Notes: a model not told the origin generated them from the letters alone. A DNA stretch of 6,642 nucleotides from an uncultured Eubacteriales bacterium (GCA_934467435.1 CAKSLR010000072.1:1-6642), one strand, 5' to 3'. Shown: positions 1 to 6,587, counted from the first letter of the stretch. A program made the numbers and translations.

Positions 1-719
1 TGACCTGGCTCTTTTGCATAGCAAGCGGTGCTGTCGGCATTGTCGATGACGCCACAAAATTGCGCCGCCACCGAAACGAAGGGCTGACTCCGACGCAAAA
101 GATTGTCCTGCAAACGGTCCTCTCTGCGGCATATCTCGCTATTCTGCGCATGATGGGCAAGTTCTCAACGATGATTTCCCTTCCTTTTTTCGGAGACCTT
201 GACCTTGGTTTTGCCGCTTATTTTGTCGGCATGATTCTGTTGCTCGGCATCACGAACTGTGCCAATCTTACCGATGGCATTGACGGGCTTGCCGCCGCAG
301 TCGGTGCGGTCATTTTTGCCACTTATGCCGTTTTTGCGGCAAGGCGGGACGATTTGCCTGCCCTGCTGCTGGCTGCACTGCTATTCGGTTGCGCGCTTGC
401 CTTCTTCCTCTTCAATCACCACCCGGCGCGCATTTTCATGGGAGACACCGGTTCTCTCTTCTTCGGAGCGGGAGCGGTGGCACTTCCCTTCCTTTTGCAG
501 GTTCCGTTCCTCTCTCTGCTTTGCGGCATTATTTACGTTGTGGAGGGAGTCTCCGTAATTCTGCAGGTGCTGTATTACAAACGCACCAAAAAGCGATTGT
601 TCCTGATGGCACCCATTCACCACCATTTTGAAAAATGCGGCTGGAGCGAAAACAAAATCGTTGCAGTTTTTTCGGGCATTACTCTGCTTGCTGCACTGCT
701 TGCCCATTTTCTCTCTTAG
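1..719 (+). CDS. mraY: Phospho-N-acetylmuramoyl-pentapeptide-transferase MraY, 5'-truncated by window edge
   Basis: MraY is the integral membrane enzyme that transfers phospho-MurNAc-pentapeptide from UDP to undecaprenyl phosphate, giving lipid I. The reading frame is open from base 3, and 238 residues are visible; family members are about 320-360 residues, so roughly the first 90 lie outside the window. Seen in order: the VDDATK segment with the paired aspartates (bases 45-50), the RNEGLTPTQK cytoplasmic loop, NLTDGIDGLA (the Mg-binding Asp region, about 264-293), FMGDTGSL (about 435-458) and the family signature PIHHHFEKCGW (about 613-645). Hydrophobic membrane segments separate these motifs. 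A TTG at base 60 is not the start, because conserved MraY sequence continues upstream of it. All visible catalytic motifs are intact. ftsW follows after 22 nt, consistent with one operon. murD, often next in this cluster, is not here. Confidence 0.97.
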   Translation, partial: TWLFCIASGAVGIVDDATKLRRHRNEGLTPTQKIVLQTVLSAAYLAILRMMGKFSTMISLPFFGDLDLGFAAYFVGMILLLGITNCANLTDGIDGLAAAVGAVIFATYAVFAARRDDLPALLLAALLFGCALAFFLFNHHPARIFMGDTGSLFFGAGAVALPFLLQVPFLSLLCGIIYVVEGVSVILQVLYYKRTKKRLFLMAPIHHHFEKCGWSENKIVAVFSGITLLAALLAHFLS

Positions 720-723
720 CCGG

Positions 724-731
724 AAAGGAAG
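724..731 (+). promoter_or_regulatory. Ribosome binding site deciding the ftsW start
   Basis: The purine run AAAGGAAG lies 10 nt before the ATG at 742. The same frame is open further upstream to 628, inside mraY, but translation from there would add 38 residues lacking FtsW similarity and encoded by mraY's conserved 3' end. The ATG at 742 is therefore preferred. Confidence 0.7.
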
Positions 732-741
732 CATCCTGCGC

Positions 742-1941
742 ATGGCAATTGCCAGAAAAAAAGAATCCGCCCCCACAAACGAAAAAACTGTCTCCCCGTC
801 ACCCACCAAGGCAGACACATTCACCCCGCTTTCCCATCATGCTGACCTGACTCTGTTTATTCTGATCCTTCTTCTTTCCGCCATCGGTTCCGCCATGATC
901 TTCAGTGCCAGTTACGCGAACGCCCTGACCCGCTACGGCGATGCTTTCTATTTCATCAAACGCCAGATACTCTGGCTACTGTGCGGAATTGTGGTAATGC
1001 TGATCTGTTCACACATTCCGCCCCAAGTCTGCGAAAAATATATCCCCTACGCTTTTATTCTGACGCTTCTGTGCCTCGTTGCCGTATTGGTTGTGGGACA
1101 AAGCGGCGGCGGCGCGCAGCGTTGGATCGCCATCGGTTCTCTGACCTTTCAGCCGTCGGAACTTGCCAAAGCCACGCTCGTTTTTCTACTGGCGCGGCAC
1201 TATAGTCGCCACGCATCCGATATTCTGAGCGACCGGAACCGAGGACGGCGCTTCCTGTTCGGCACCATGATCCCGCTCGGTTACATTGCGCTGGTCTGCG
1301 GGTTGGTTGCCCTTGAAAAACATCTTTCCTGCATCATCATTTTAGGGACAATCGGCACCATCATGATGGTAGCCGGCGGATGTCGGCTGCGTTCCCTGTT
1401 GCCGTTCGGAATTGCGGGGGTTAGCGGCGTCAGCGCGCTTGCCCTGTTTACCGATTACACCAAGCGCCGGATTCTGATCTGGCAGAACCCAGCCGCTTTC
1501 CCGCTCGATGGCGGCTGGCAGACTCTACAGGGGTTAATGGCAATCGGATCGGGCGGCTTTTTCGGTCTGGGTTATGGCAACAGCCGTCTGAAATACAGTT
1601 ATGTAGCGGAACCGCAAAACGATTTTATCTTCACCATTACGTGCGAAGAACTAGGTTTTCTCGGCGCAGGACTTGTTCTGCTTCTGTTCTTTTTGTTTTT
1701 GCGGCGCGGGTACATCATCGCCATGCACCACCCCGATTCTTTCTGTGCGCTGGCGATATTCGGTATCGTCACCAAGGTGACCGTGCAGGTTCTCCTTAAT
1801 GTGGCGGTGGTTACCAACACCATCCCAAATACCGGTATTTCTCTGCCGTTTTTCAGTTACGGCGGTTCTTCGCTCGTCATGCTCTTTGCCGAAATGGGGT
1901 TGCTTCTTTCTTTCTCCCGCTCGGCACACATCACACCGTAA
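742..1941 (+). CDS. ftsW: SEDS-family septal peptidoglycan glycosyltransferase FtsW (SpoVE-like)
   Basis: FtsW is a polytopic membrane protein of the SEDS family (FtsW/RodA/SpoVE) that polymerises lipid II into glycan strands at the septum with a class B penicillin-binding protein. The 399-residue product has a polar cytoplasmic tail of about 35 residues and then about ten hydrophobic segments. Family motifs seen are FSASY near residue 53, GAQRW (124-128), FQPSELAK (136-143), GGWQ followed by AIGSGGFFGLGYG, EPQNDFIF with the presumed catalytic Asp294, EELG, and LPFFSYGGSS (368-377). The PQNDFIF wording resembles Firmicute SpoVE/FtsW proteins. From sequence alone I cannot tell a vegetative FtsW from a sporulation SpoVE; position between mraY and murG with ftsZ nearby favours a division role. 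One oddity is EKHLSC at 192-197, where relatives usually read EPHLSG. The stop is 17 nt before murG, so co-transcription is likely. Confidence 0.93.
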   Translation: MAIARKKESAPTNEKTVSPSPTKADTFTPLSHHADLTLFILILLLSAIGSAMIFSASYANALTRYGDAFYFIKRQILWLLCGIVVMLICSHIPPQVCEKYIPYAFILTLLCLVAVLVVGQSGGGAQRWIAIGSLTFQPSELAKATLVFLLARHYSRHASDILSDRNRGRRFLFGTMIPLGYIALVCGLVALEKHLSCIIILGTIGTIMMVAGGCRLRSLLPFGIAGVSGVSALALFTDYTKRRILIWQNPAAFPLDGGWQTLQGLMAIGSGGFFGLGYGNSRLKYSYVAEPQNDFIFTITCEELGFLGAGLVLLLFFLFLRRGYIIAMHHPDSFCALAIFGIVTKVTVQVLLNVAVVTNTIPNTGISLPFFSYGGSSLVMLFAEMGLLLSFSRSAHITP

Positions 1942-1958
1942 AAACAAGGAGAATCCGT

Positions 1959-3062
1959 ATGCGCATACTTCTCTCCGGCGGCGGTACTGCCGGGCACATC
2001 AACCCCGCTATCGCCATTGCCGAAATTGTGAAAGAACATTGCCCGGACGCCGCCATCGCCTTTGTCGGTACCAAAGAAGGAATGGAGAACGAATTGGTAG
2101 GTCGGGCGGGATTCCCGATCTATCATGTACGGGCGCAGGGACTACAACGCTCACTCTCCCCCTCCAACCTACGGGCGTTGTGGCTCGCGGCAACATCCCC
2201 CCGTCATGCAACCAAAATCCTTGCGGAATTCCGCCCCGACCTGGTGATCGGAACCGGCGGTTATGTTTGCTACCCGCTGTTACGCGCCGCAGTGCGGGCG
2301 GGCGTTCCCACCGCGCTGCACGAATCCAATGCCGTTCCGGGGCTTGCTGTGCGGCGGCTTTCTTCTTATGTGGACGCGCTTTGGTTGAATTTTCGTGAAA
2401 GTGCCGCTTACCTGCCGCACCGTTGCGTTTCGCCGACCCACACTGGCAATCCTTTGCGCCATGATTTTGCAAAGGCAGACCGGGCGAAGGCGCGTGCCGA
2501 ACTGGGCATTCCAGTCGATGGATTCGCAGTACTTTCCTTCGGAGGTTCACTCGGTGCCGAAGAGTTGAACCGCGCCATGATGCATTTTATGAAAAACGCC
2601 GCACAAAAAGAAAAAGATATCTGGCATTTTCACGCCTGCGGCACCCGGCATTTTTCGGAATGGGAACAGGATGTCCCGCATGGGAGGCGTACCATTCTTC
2701 TCCCCTATATTGACAAAATGGCAACTTATATGGCGGCAGCCGATGTAGTTGTTTGTCGTGCCGGTGCTATGACCTTATCCGAACTGGCGCTTTGCGGCAA
2801 GTGCGCCATTCTGGTCCCCTCCCCCTATGTGGCGGGGGATCATCAAAGAAAAAACGCAATGTTACTGACAAATGCCTCTGCCGCGTACCTGTGCGAAGAG
2901 CACGACCTGCCGGAGAATAAGGTTGGAAAATTAATTCTTTCAATCAAAAACAACCGCAACATGCAGAAAACTGCCGAACACAACATCCGTCAATTTGCCA
3001 TGCCGAACGCCAATCGGATTATCTATGAACAAATCTGCCGTATCACCGCTGCCAAACCCTGA
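1959..3062 (+). CDS. murG: UDP-N-acetylglucosamine--lipid I N-acetylglucosaminyltransferase MurG
   Basis: MurG is a GT-B, family 28 glycosyltransferase peripheral to the inner face of the membrane; it adds GlcNAc from UDP-GlcNAc to lipid I, making lipid II. The product has 367 residues, usual for the family. The N-terminal acceptor domain starts with the glycine-rich GGGTAGHINPA loop (7-17); GTKEGMENELV, PDLVIGTGGYVCYP and HESNAVPG (121-128) follow. HTGNPLR marks the domain junction. The C-terminal nucleotide-binding domain has FGGSLGA (194-200), CRAGAMTLSE (266-275) and the donor-site segment around GDHQRKNA (293-300). The canonical second glycine of GGTGGH is alanine here, and the common GGSQGA reads GGSLGA; both look like tolerated variation. 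The start ATG has AAGGAG at 1946-1951 with a 7-nt spacer. No terminator hairpin with a T-run follows, so read-through into ftsZ is possible. Confidence 0.96.
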   Translation: MRILLSGGGTAGHINPAIAIAEIVKEHCPDAAIAFVGTKEGMENELVGRAGFPIYHVRAQGLQRSLSPSNLRALWLAATSPRHATKILAEFRPDLVIGTGGYVCYPLLRAAVRAGVPTALHESNAVPGLAVRRLSSYVDALWLNFRESAAYLPHRCVSPTHTGNPLRHDFAKADRAKARAELGIPVDGFAVLSFGGSLGAEELNRAMMHFMKNAAQKEKDIWHFHACGTRHFSEWEQDVPHGRRTILLPYIDKMATYMAAADVVVCRAGAMTLSELALCGKCAILVPSPYVAGDHQRKNAMLLTNASAAYLCEEHDLPENKVGKLILSIKNNRNMQKTAEHNIRQFAMPNANRIIYEQICRITAAKP

Positions 3063-3076
3063 AAAACGCAAGAAAA

Positions 3077-3134
3077 GGCCGCGCAAAATGTGAACATTTC
3101 GTTAAAAATAGAGTTTCGTTATTGCAAAGCGGCC
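3077..3134 (+). repeat. Long-range inverted repeat GGCCGC / GCGGCC in the murG-ftsZ gap
   Basis: GGCCGC (3077-3082) is complementary to GCGGCC (3129-3134). Pairing can continue with GCAA (3083-3086) to TTGC (3122-3125) if AAA 3126-3128 is bulged. The right arm overlaps the -35 of the proposed ftsZ promoter. It would form in a murG read-through transcript. No T-run follows, so it is not a standard terminator. Its role is unknown and it may be chance. Confidence 0.4.
3086..3099. promoter_or_regulatory. 14-bp palindrome upstream of the ftsZ promoter, possible operator
   Basis: AAATGT-GA-ACATTT has two perfect 6-bp arms around a 2-bp centre. Its centre lies about 64 bp upstream of the predicted ftsZ transcription start, a position typical of activator sites. 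The half-site resembles the AAATGTGA half of CRP-type sites, but the 2-bp spacing does not fit a CRP site. A binding protein cannot be named. Confidence 0.35.
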
Positions 3135-3150
3135 ATATATCTAGTATTAT
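3122..3150 (+). promoter_or_regulatory. Predicted sigma-A promoter of ftsZ
   Basis: TTGCAA (3122-3127) and TATTAT (3145-3150) are separated by exactly 17 bp, each matching the -35/-10 consensus closely (4 of 6 and 5 of 6). The surrounding sequence is AT-rich in a GC-richer genome. The start of transcription would be near 3157, giving a leader of about 70 nt before the ftsZ ATG. This would allow ftsZ to be expressed independently of mraY-ftsW-murG. Confidence 0.6.
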
Positions 3151-3227
3151 ATATATATCATGAACCGGCAGCATAATGACGGTAATTTTTGGGTACTATA
3201 CCAGCAAAAAGCGAGGAAGTGTAATCG

Positions 3228-4388
3228 ATGAATATGCAGTTTGAAGACGATTTGTTCGGCAGTGGCATTAACATTAAGGTCATTGGCGTCGGCGGCGGCG
3301 GCAACAACGCTGTCAACCGCATGATTGCCACCAATATCCGCGGCGTGGAGTTCATTGCCGTGAACACGGATGCTCAGGCGCTCCGTTCCTCTAACGCGAG
3401 CACCAAGATCGTCATCGGGGAGAAAATCACACGCGGTCACGGTGCGGGCTCGAACCCGGATGTCGGTAAACGCTCCGCCGAAGAAAGCATGGAGGATATC
3501 AAGCAGGTTCTGGAAGGCGCAGACATGGTATTTGTCACCACCGGTATGGGTGGCGGCACCGGTACCGGCGCGGCTCCCGTTGTGGCGAAGATTGCACATG
3601 AAATGGGCATTCTGACCGTTGGTATTGTCACAAAACCCTTTGCGTTTGAAGGCAGAAACCGCATGGTACAGGCGGAAATGGGAATTGATGTACTGAAGGA
3701 ATTTGTCGACTCCTTGATCATTATCCCGAATGAGCGTCTGAAGCAGGTATCCGATACCCGCATCACGCTGGCAAATGCTTTTGAAATTGCCGACGAAGTA
3801 CTGCGCCGTGGTGTACAGAGTGTTTCCGAACTGATCAATGTTCCCGGCTTTGTCAACCTGGACTTTGCCGATGTCACCGCCATCATGAAGGATGCCGGTT
3901 TCGCCCACATGGGTGTCGGTTCGGCTACCGGTGCCGACAAGGCACAGATTGCCGCAAAGGCTGCCATCTCTTCCCCGCTGCTGGAAACTTCGATCGCCGG
4001 TGCGACCGGTATTCTGGTCAGCATCACGGCATCGCCTGATATCGGGCTGGAAGATATTGACCAGGCATCGACCATGATTGCCGAAGAAGCGCATCCCGAT
4101 GCCAATATCATTTGGGGCGCTGCTTTCGATCCTTCCCTTGAGGACGAGATGCGCGTGACCATCATTGCAACCGGTTTTGACAGTGCCCGTGCCAGCGAGA
4201 AGGCTGCTGCCGATCTCTCGAAGAGCGCGATTACACAAGCCACCGAAGAAGCGGAAGTGGAACCGATCAAAGAAGTGGCACCGGTTCAGCCCGAACCGCC
4301 GCAGAAGGATTCCTCGATTTCCGACAACGATTTCAGCGATATCATGAGCATTCTGAAAAAGTCTAAGGGCAATTTGCCGAGAAGATAA
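3228..4388 (+). CDS. ftsZ: Cell division protein FtsZ
   Basis: FtsZ is the cytoplasmic tubulin-like GTPase that polymerises into the Z ring and recruits the septal wall-synthesis machinery. The 386-residue product opens with a short tail, then the VIGVGGGGNNAVNRM nucleotide loop, the tubulin signature GGGTGTG (108-114) within TTGMGGGTGTGAAP, and the T7 catalytic loop NLDFADV (210-216) with Asp212 and Asp215. The globular domain ends near residue 318. A short acidic, Pro/Gln-containing linker of about 45 residues leads to a C-terminal peptide, SDIMSILKK (370-378), and a basic end. That peptide keeps the D-I-x-x-hydrophobic-L-K pattern but lacks the usual proline and aromatic residue. GAGGAAG at 3213-3219, 8 nt before the ATG, supports the start. 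Its own promoter and a following terminator suggest it can be a single-gene unit. No ftsA or ftsQ/divIB precedes it. Confidence 0.98.
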   Translation: MNMQFEDDLFGSGINIKVIGVGGGGNNAVNRMIATNIRGVEFIAVNTDAQALRSSNASTKIVIGEKITRGHGAGSNPDVGKRSAEESMEDIKQVLEGADMVFVTTGMGGGTGTGAAPVVAKIAHEMGILTVGIVTKPFAFEGRNRMVQAEMGIDVLKEFVDSLIIIPNERLKQVSDTRITLANAFEIADEVLRRGVQSVSELINVPGFVNLDFADVTAIMKDAGFAHMGVGSATGADKAQIAAKAAISSPLLETSIAGATGILVSITASPDIGLEDIDQASTMIAEEAHPDANIIWGAAFDPSLEDEMRVTIIATGFDSARASEKAAADLSKSAITQATEEAEVEPIKEVAPVQPEPPQKDSSISDNDFSDIMSILKKSKGNLPRR

Positions 4389-4402
4389 GTTTTCAGAATA
4401 TG

Positions 4403-4442
4403 AAAAGCCCCCGGCTCCAAAAAAGGAGCCGGGGGCTTTTTT
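4403..4442. terminator. Strong hairpin terminator shared by convergent ftsZ and phosphofructokinase genes
   Basis: GCCCCCGGCTCC (4407-4418) pairs perfectly with GGAGCCGGGGGC (4425-4436) around an A6 loop, with AAAA/TTTT extending the stem to 16 bp. Six T follow on the + strand, an excellent intrinsic terminator 14 nt after the ftsZ stop. Read on the minus strand, the hairpin starts 14 nt after the phosphofructokinase stop and is followed by four T, so it probably works in both directions, better for ftsZ. Confidence 0.93.
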
Positions 4443-4456
4443 CATGGCCACAGAAG

Positions 4457-5698
4457 TTATGCCAAAACACAGTGCACCGGCAACCCGTCCCGGTACAGAG
4501 GACTCACTTCACCGCAGATGAGGGGGCGCAGGTACGCGATACACAAATCGGTCACACCGTTCCCTTCGGCATTGATAAAATTGTCCGGTACCTTTTTCAC
4601 ACGGTTGGCAATTTCAGAAACCGGGGCGGTTCCATAACGCAATTCGTAATCGGCTCCGCCTTGCCGCGTTACCGTCACCATACAACCGGTTGCCCCCGAA
4701 AGCACCGCGCGCACGGCATATATCCCGGTCTCGACCGATTCTTCGATGTCGGTACGGGACGCCAGGTGCGAGGCACAGCGCTGCGGCAGATTCAACTCGA
4801 CCGAGCGTACCTTACACCCGAATTCCTCTTTAACCGCCTGTTCCAGCATCTTGCCGGTACCGCCGAGATAACGATGCCCGAAGGTATCCGCCGCGCCGCT
4901 TTGCGTGCTCTCCCCGACGTAATGCCCCGTTTCGTCCCGCAATCCTTCAGAAACGGCAATGACCACATTGGGATGCTTTTCAAATGCGCGGCGTAAATCC
5001 GCAAAAAATGCCTGCATATCAAACGCCCGTTCCGGCAGGTACAGATAATCGACCCCCATACCGGTCACAGCCCCCGGAAGCGCTGCCGCGCAAGTAAGCC
5101 ACCCGGCATCCCGCCCCATAATTTCCACAATGGTAACGGCACGGACGGTATAAACCGCACAGTCGCGGAGAATCTCCTGTACAGTTGTGGCAATATATTT
5201 TGCAGCAGACCCAAACCCAGGTGTATGATCGGTCAATACAAGATCATTATCAATCGTTTTCGGAACACCGACAATGCGGACATCATACGCATGCTTCTCA
5301 AAGAAAGCGCGCAACTTGTCCACTGCATCCATCGAATCATTACCGCCGATGTAAAAGAAGAACCGAATATCAAAGCGGCGGAAAACCGCAAGAATCGTTT
5401 CATATGTACCGGGATCGGTTTCGGGACTCGGAAGTTTTTTGCGACAAGAGCCGAGCGCAGCAGCCGGTGTATGCTGCAAAAGTGAAAGGCGCGCGGAATC
5501 GGAAAATTCCGCATCCAGATCCAAGAGATTTCCGGCAAGCAATCCCTCTATGCCATTACGCATCCCATACAATTTTCCCATTTTACCTGCCGCCTGCGCA
5601 CGCTGCACACCGGTGATAACACCGGCAAGCGTGGCATTGATGGCGGCGGTCGGTCCGCCAGACTGCCCGACCATTACATTACCATATAGCCGCTCCAT
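4457..5698 (-). CDS. pfp: Phosphofructokinase, pyrophosphate-dependent type (diphosphate--fructose-6-phosphate 1-phosphotransferase)
   Basis: This is a cytoplasmic PfkA-superfamily enzyme that phosphorylates fructose 6-phosphate to the 1,6-bisphosphate. The 413-residue product has GQSGGPT (11-17) at the phosphoryl-donor site, GGNDS (118-122), PKTIDND (146-152) with catalytic Asp150, TPGFGSAAKY (159-168), MGR (194-196), a SEGLRDETG segment and PQRCASHLASRTD. ATP enzymes read GGDGS and PGTIDND; Asp121 in place of that glycine and Lys147 in place of the second are the established marks of pyrophosphate users. Asn120 where most enzymes have Asp is a further variation. The length (413 against about 320 for E. 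coli PfkA) also fits the PPi-type group. ATG 5698 is chosen because GAGAGGA sits 8 nt upstream; ATG 5704 is only 2 nt from it, and an upstream TTG at 5755 lies inside the promoter. The donor is inferred from residues, not proven. Confidence 0.9.
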   Translation of the reverse strand: MERLYGNVMVGQSGGPTAAINATLAGVITGVQRAQAAGKMGKLYGMRNGIEGLLAGNLLDLDAEFSDSARLSLLQHTPAAALGSCRKKLPSPETDPGTYETILAVFRRFDIRFFFYIGGNDSMDAVDKLRAFFEKHAYDVRIVGVPKTIDNDLVLTDHTPGFGSAAKYIATTVQEILRDCAVYTVRAVTIVEIMGRDAGWLTCAAALPGAVTGMGVDYLYLPERAFDMQAFFADLRRAFEKHPNVVIAVSEGLRDETGHYVGESTQSGAADTFGHRYLGGTGKMLEQAVKEEFGCKVRSVELNLPQRCASHLASRTDIEESVETGIYAVRAVLSGATGCMVTVTRQGGADYELRYGTAPVSEIANRVKKVPDNFINAEGNGVTDLCIAYLRPLICGEVSPLYRDGLPVHCVLA

Positions 5699-5706
5699 AG
5701 ACATTT

Positions 5707-5713
5707 TCCTCTC
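5707..5713 (-). promoter_or_regulatory. Ribosome binding site of the phosphofructokinase gene
   Basis: On the minus strand GAGAGGA (5713 to 5707) leaves 8 nt to the ATG at 5698 and only 2 nt to the in-frame ATG at 5704. The spacing favours the second ATG, so the protein would begin MERLYG. Confidence 0.75.
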
Positions 5714-5726
5714 TTTCCATGGGAGA

Positions 5727-5755
5727 AGTATATCACATTGCGGGCAAATTGTCAA
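5727..5755 (-). promoter_or_regulatory. Near-consensus sigma-A promoter of the phosphofructokinase gene, inside the YitT gene's 3' end
   Basis: On the minus strand a perfect -35 TTGACA (5755 to 5750) is followed after 17 bp by TATACT (5732 to 5727), with an extended -10 TGA directly upstream. Transcription would start near 5720, giving a leader of about 20 nt holding little but the ribosome binding site. The -35 is made from the Val-Asp-Asn codons, and the TG of the extended -10 from the TGA stop, of the upstream YitT gene. Strong constitutive expression is the natural inference. Confidence 0.85.
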
Positions 5756-6587
5756 CCGTTTCTTCGGGGAAACGAGCCCCGATTACCCGCGGCGCCGACA
5801 GAAAAACCAGAAATGCAATCGGGCAGATGGCTCGCACCGCGGTAAGAAGCCGGTCACTTTCCCGGCGACGGACCGCACAAAGCAAAACGCTCTTCCCCTG
5901 CCCGGTGTACCCGCCATTCCCACGCAACAGCGTAACCCCGCGGTCAACAGATGCCGCAATTCCCTCGGTCAGACGTTGGGCATCGATCTCGGGGCAAATC
6001 AGGAGCGCAAGTTGCGCCCCGTGTACATGAGAAAGAATGCCATCCAAAGCAAAAGAGTAACAGAGCAGCGCAACCACAGAATAAAAAATTCCGGAGAAGT
6101 AGGAAAGAAGCACGGCGGAAGTGAGTACAATCGCAGCATCAATGCAAAAGACCCAACTGCCAAGGGACAAACGGCGGAATCTTCCGTGCAGCAAATACGC
6201 TGCGAGATCACTGCCACCGCTGGTATAACCACGCAAAAGCGCAACGGCAGTACCCACCCCGCAAACGGCCCCACCGAACGCAGCGGCAATCAAAGGTTCA
6301 CCGGTCAGGGATGGTAAAAAAGAAAATACATCGATAGCAACCGACACCGACAGAATCCCGAGAACCGAACGCGCCAGCCCTCCTCTACCATATCGCCGCA
6401 GACGAAGGGCGAGAAGCGGCAGATTCAATAGAATGTTGACCGCCCCCACATCCCACCCGAAAAGCAACTCACAAACGGTACCGATCCCCGCCGCACCACC
6501 CAGGATTATGGCGTTCGGCAACAGAAACATATGGAATCCCGCACAAAACAACAACGCCCCGGCAATCAGTGCCGCAAAATCCATCAT
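5733..6587 (-). CDS. YitT-family membrane protein (YitT membrane domain plus DUF2179)
   Basis: This is a polytopic membrane protein of the YitT family, whose biochemical role is not established. The 284-residue product, usual for the family, has about six hydrophobic segments in residues 5-182. Family motifs include VNILLNLPLL (50-59), FGGAVCGVGTA (104-114) and the hallmark TSGGSD (122-127, commonly T-x-GGTD). A cytoplasmic-looking C-terminal DUF2179-type domain spans about 195-275, with RGVTLL (216-221), GYTGQGK (226-232) and a closing RVIGARF (267-273). The start ATG at 6587 has AAGGA (6601 to 6597) 9 nt upstream. A TTG at 6620 would add 11 residues that are not membrane-like and would swallow this site. 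The stop lies 34 nt before the phosphofructokinase start, so the two may be co-transcribed, but the downstream gene has its own promoter. Its own promoter is not visible and probably lies beyond the window. Confidence 0.9.
   Translation of the reverse strand: MMDFAALIAGALLFCAGFHMFLLPNAIILGGAAGIGTVCELLFGWDVGAVNILLNLPLLALRLRRYGRGGLARSVLGILSVSVAIDVFSFLPSLTGEPLIAAAFGGAVCGVGTAVALLRGYTSGGSDLAAYLLHGRFRRLSLGSWVFCIDAAIVLTSAVLLSYFSGIFYSVVALLCYSFALDGILSHVHGAQLALLICPEIDAQRLTEGIAASVDRGVTLLRGNGGYTGQGKSVLLCAVRRRESDRLLTAVRAICPIAFLVFLSAPRVIGARFPEETVDNLPAM

Noticed and set aside
628..741. Upstream extension of ftsW starting inside mraY
   Set aside because: The added residues are encoded by the conserved 3' end of mraY in another frame and lack FtsW similarity; the ATG at 742 has a suitable ribosome binding site.
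1799..2398. 199-codon + strand frame across the ftsW-murG junction
   Set aside because: It overlaps conserved parts of FtsW and MurG in another frame, and its Arg/Pro/Cys-rich product is typical of a shadow frame.
3086..3099. CRP/FNR binding site at the palindrome
   Set aside because: The half-site text is similar, but CRP-type sites need a much longer spacing between AAATGT and ACATTT than the 2 bp seen here.
3192..3202. GGTA-CTA-TACC small inverted repeat in the ftsZ leader
   Set aside because: Only 4-bp arms, which occur often by chance; no further support.
3147..4451. 434-codon open frame on the minus strand covering all of ftsZ, plus a 277-codon frame at 3437-4270
   Set aside because: The sense strand encodes a full, motif-perfect FtsZ. 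The antisense frames resemble no family I recognise, and the longer one runs into the terminator; they are by-products of codon use in a GC-rich gene.
4400..4996. 198-codon + strand frame beginning inside the terminator
   Set aside because: It starts in the hairpin and lies antisense to the conserved C-terminal half of the phosphofructokinase gene.
5439..6317. 292-codon open frame on the + strand opposite the YitT-family gene
   Set aside because: It is antisense to two well-supported genes, spans the junction between them, and its product is a low-complexity polar sequence with no domain pattern.
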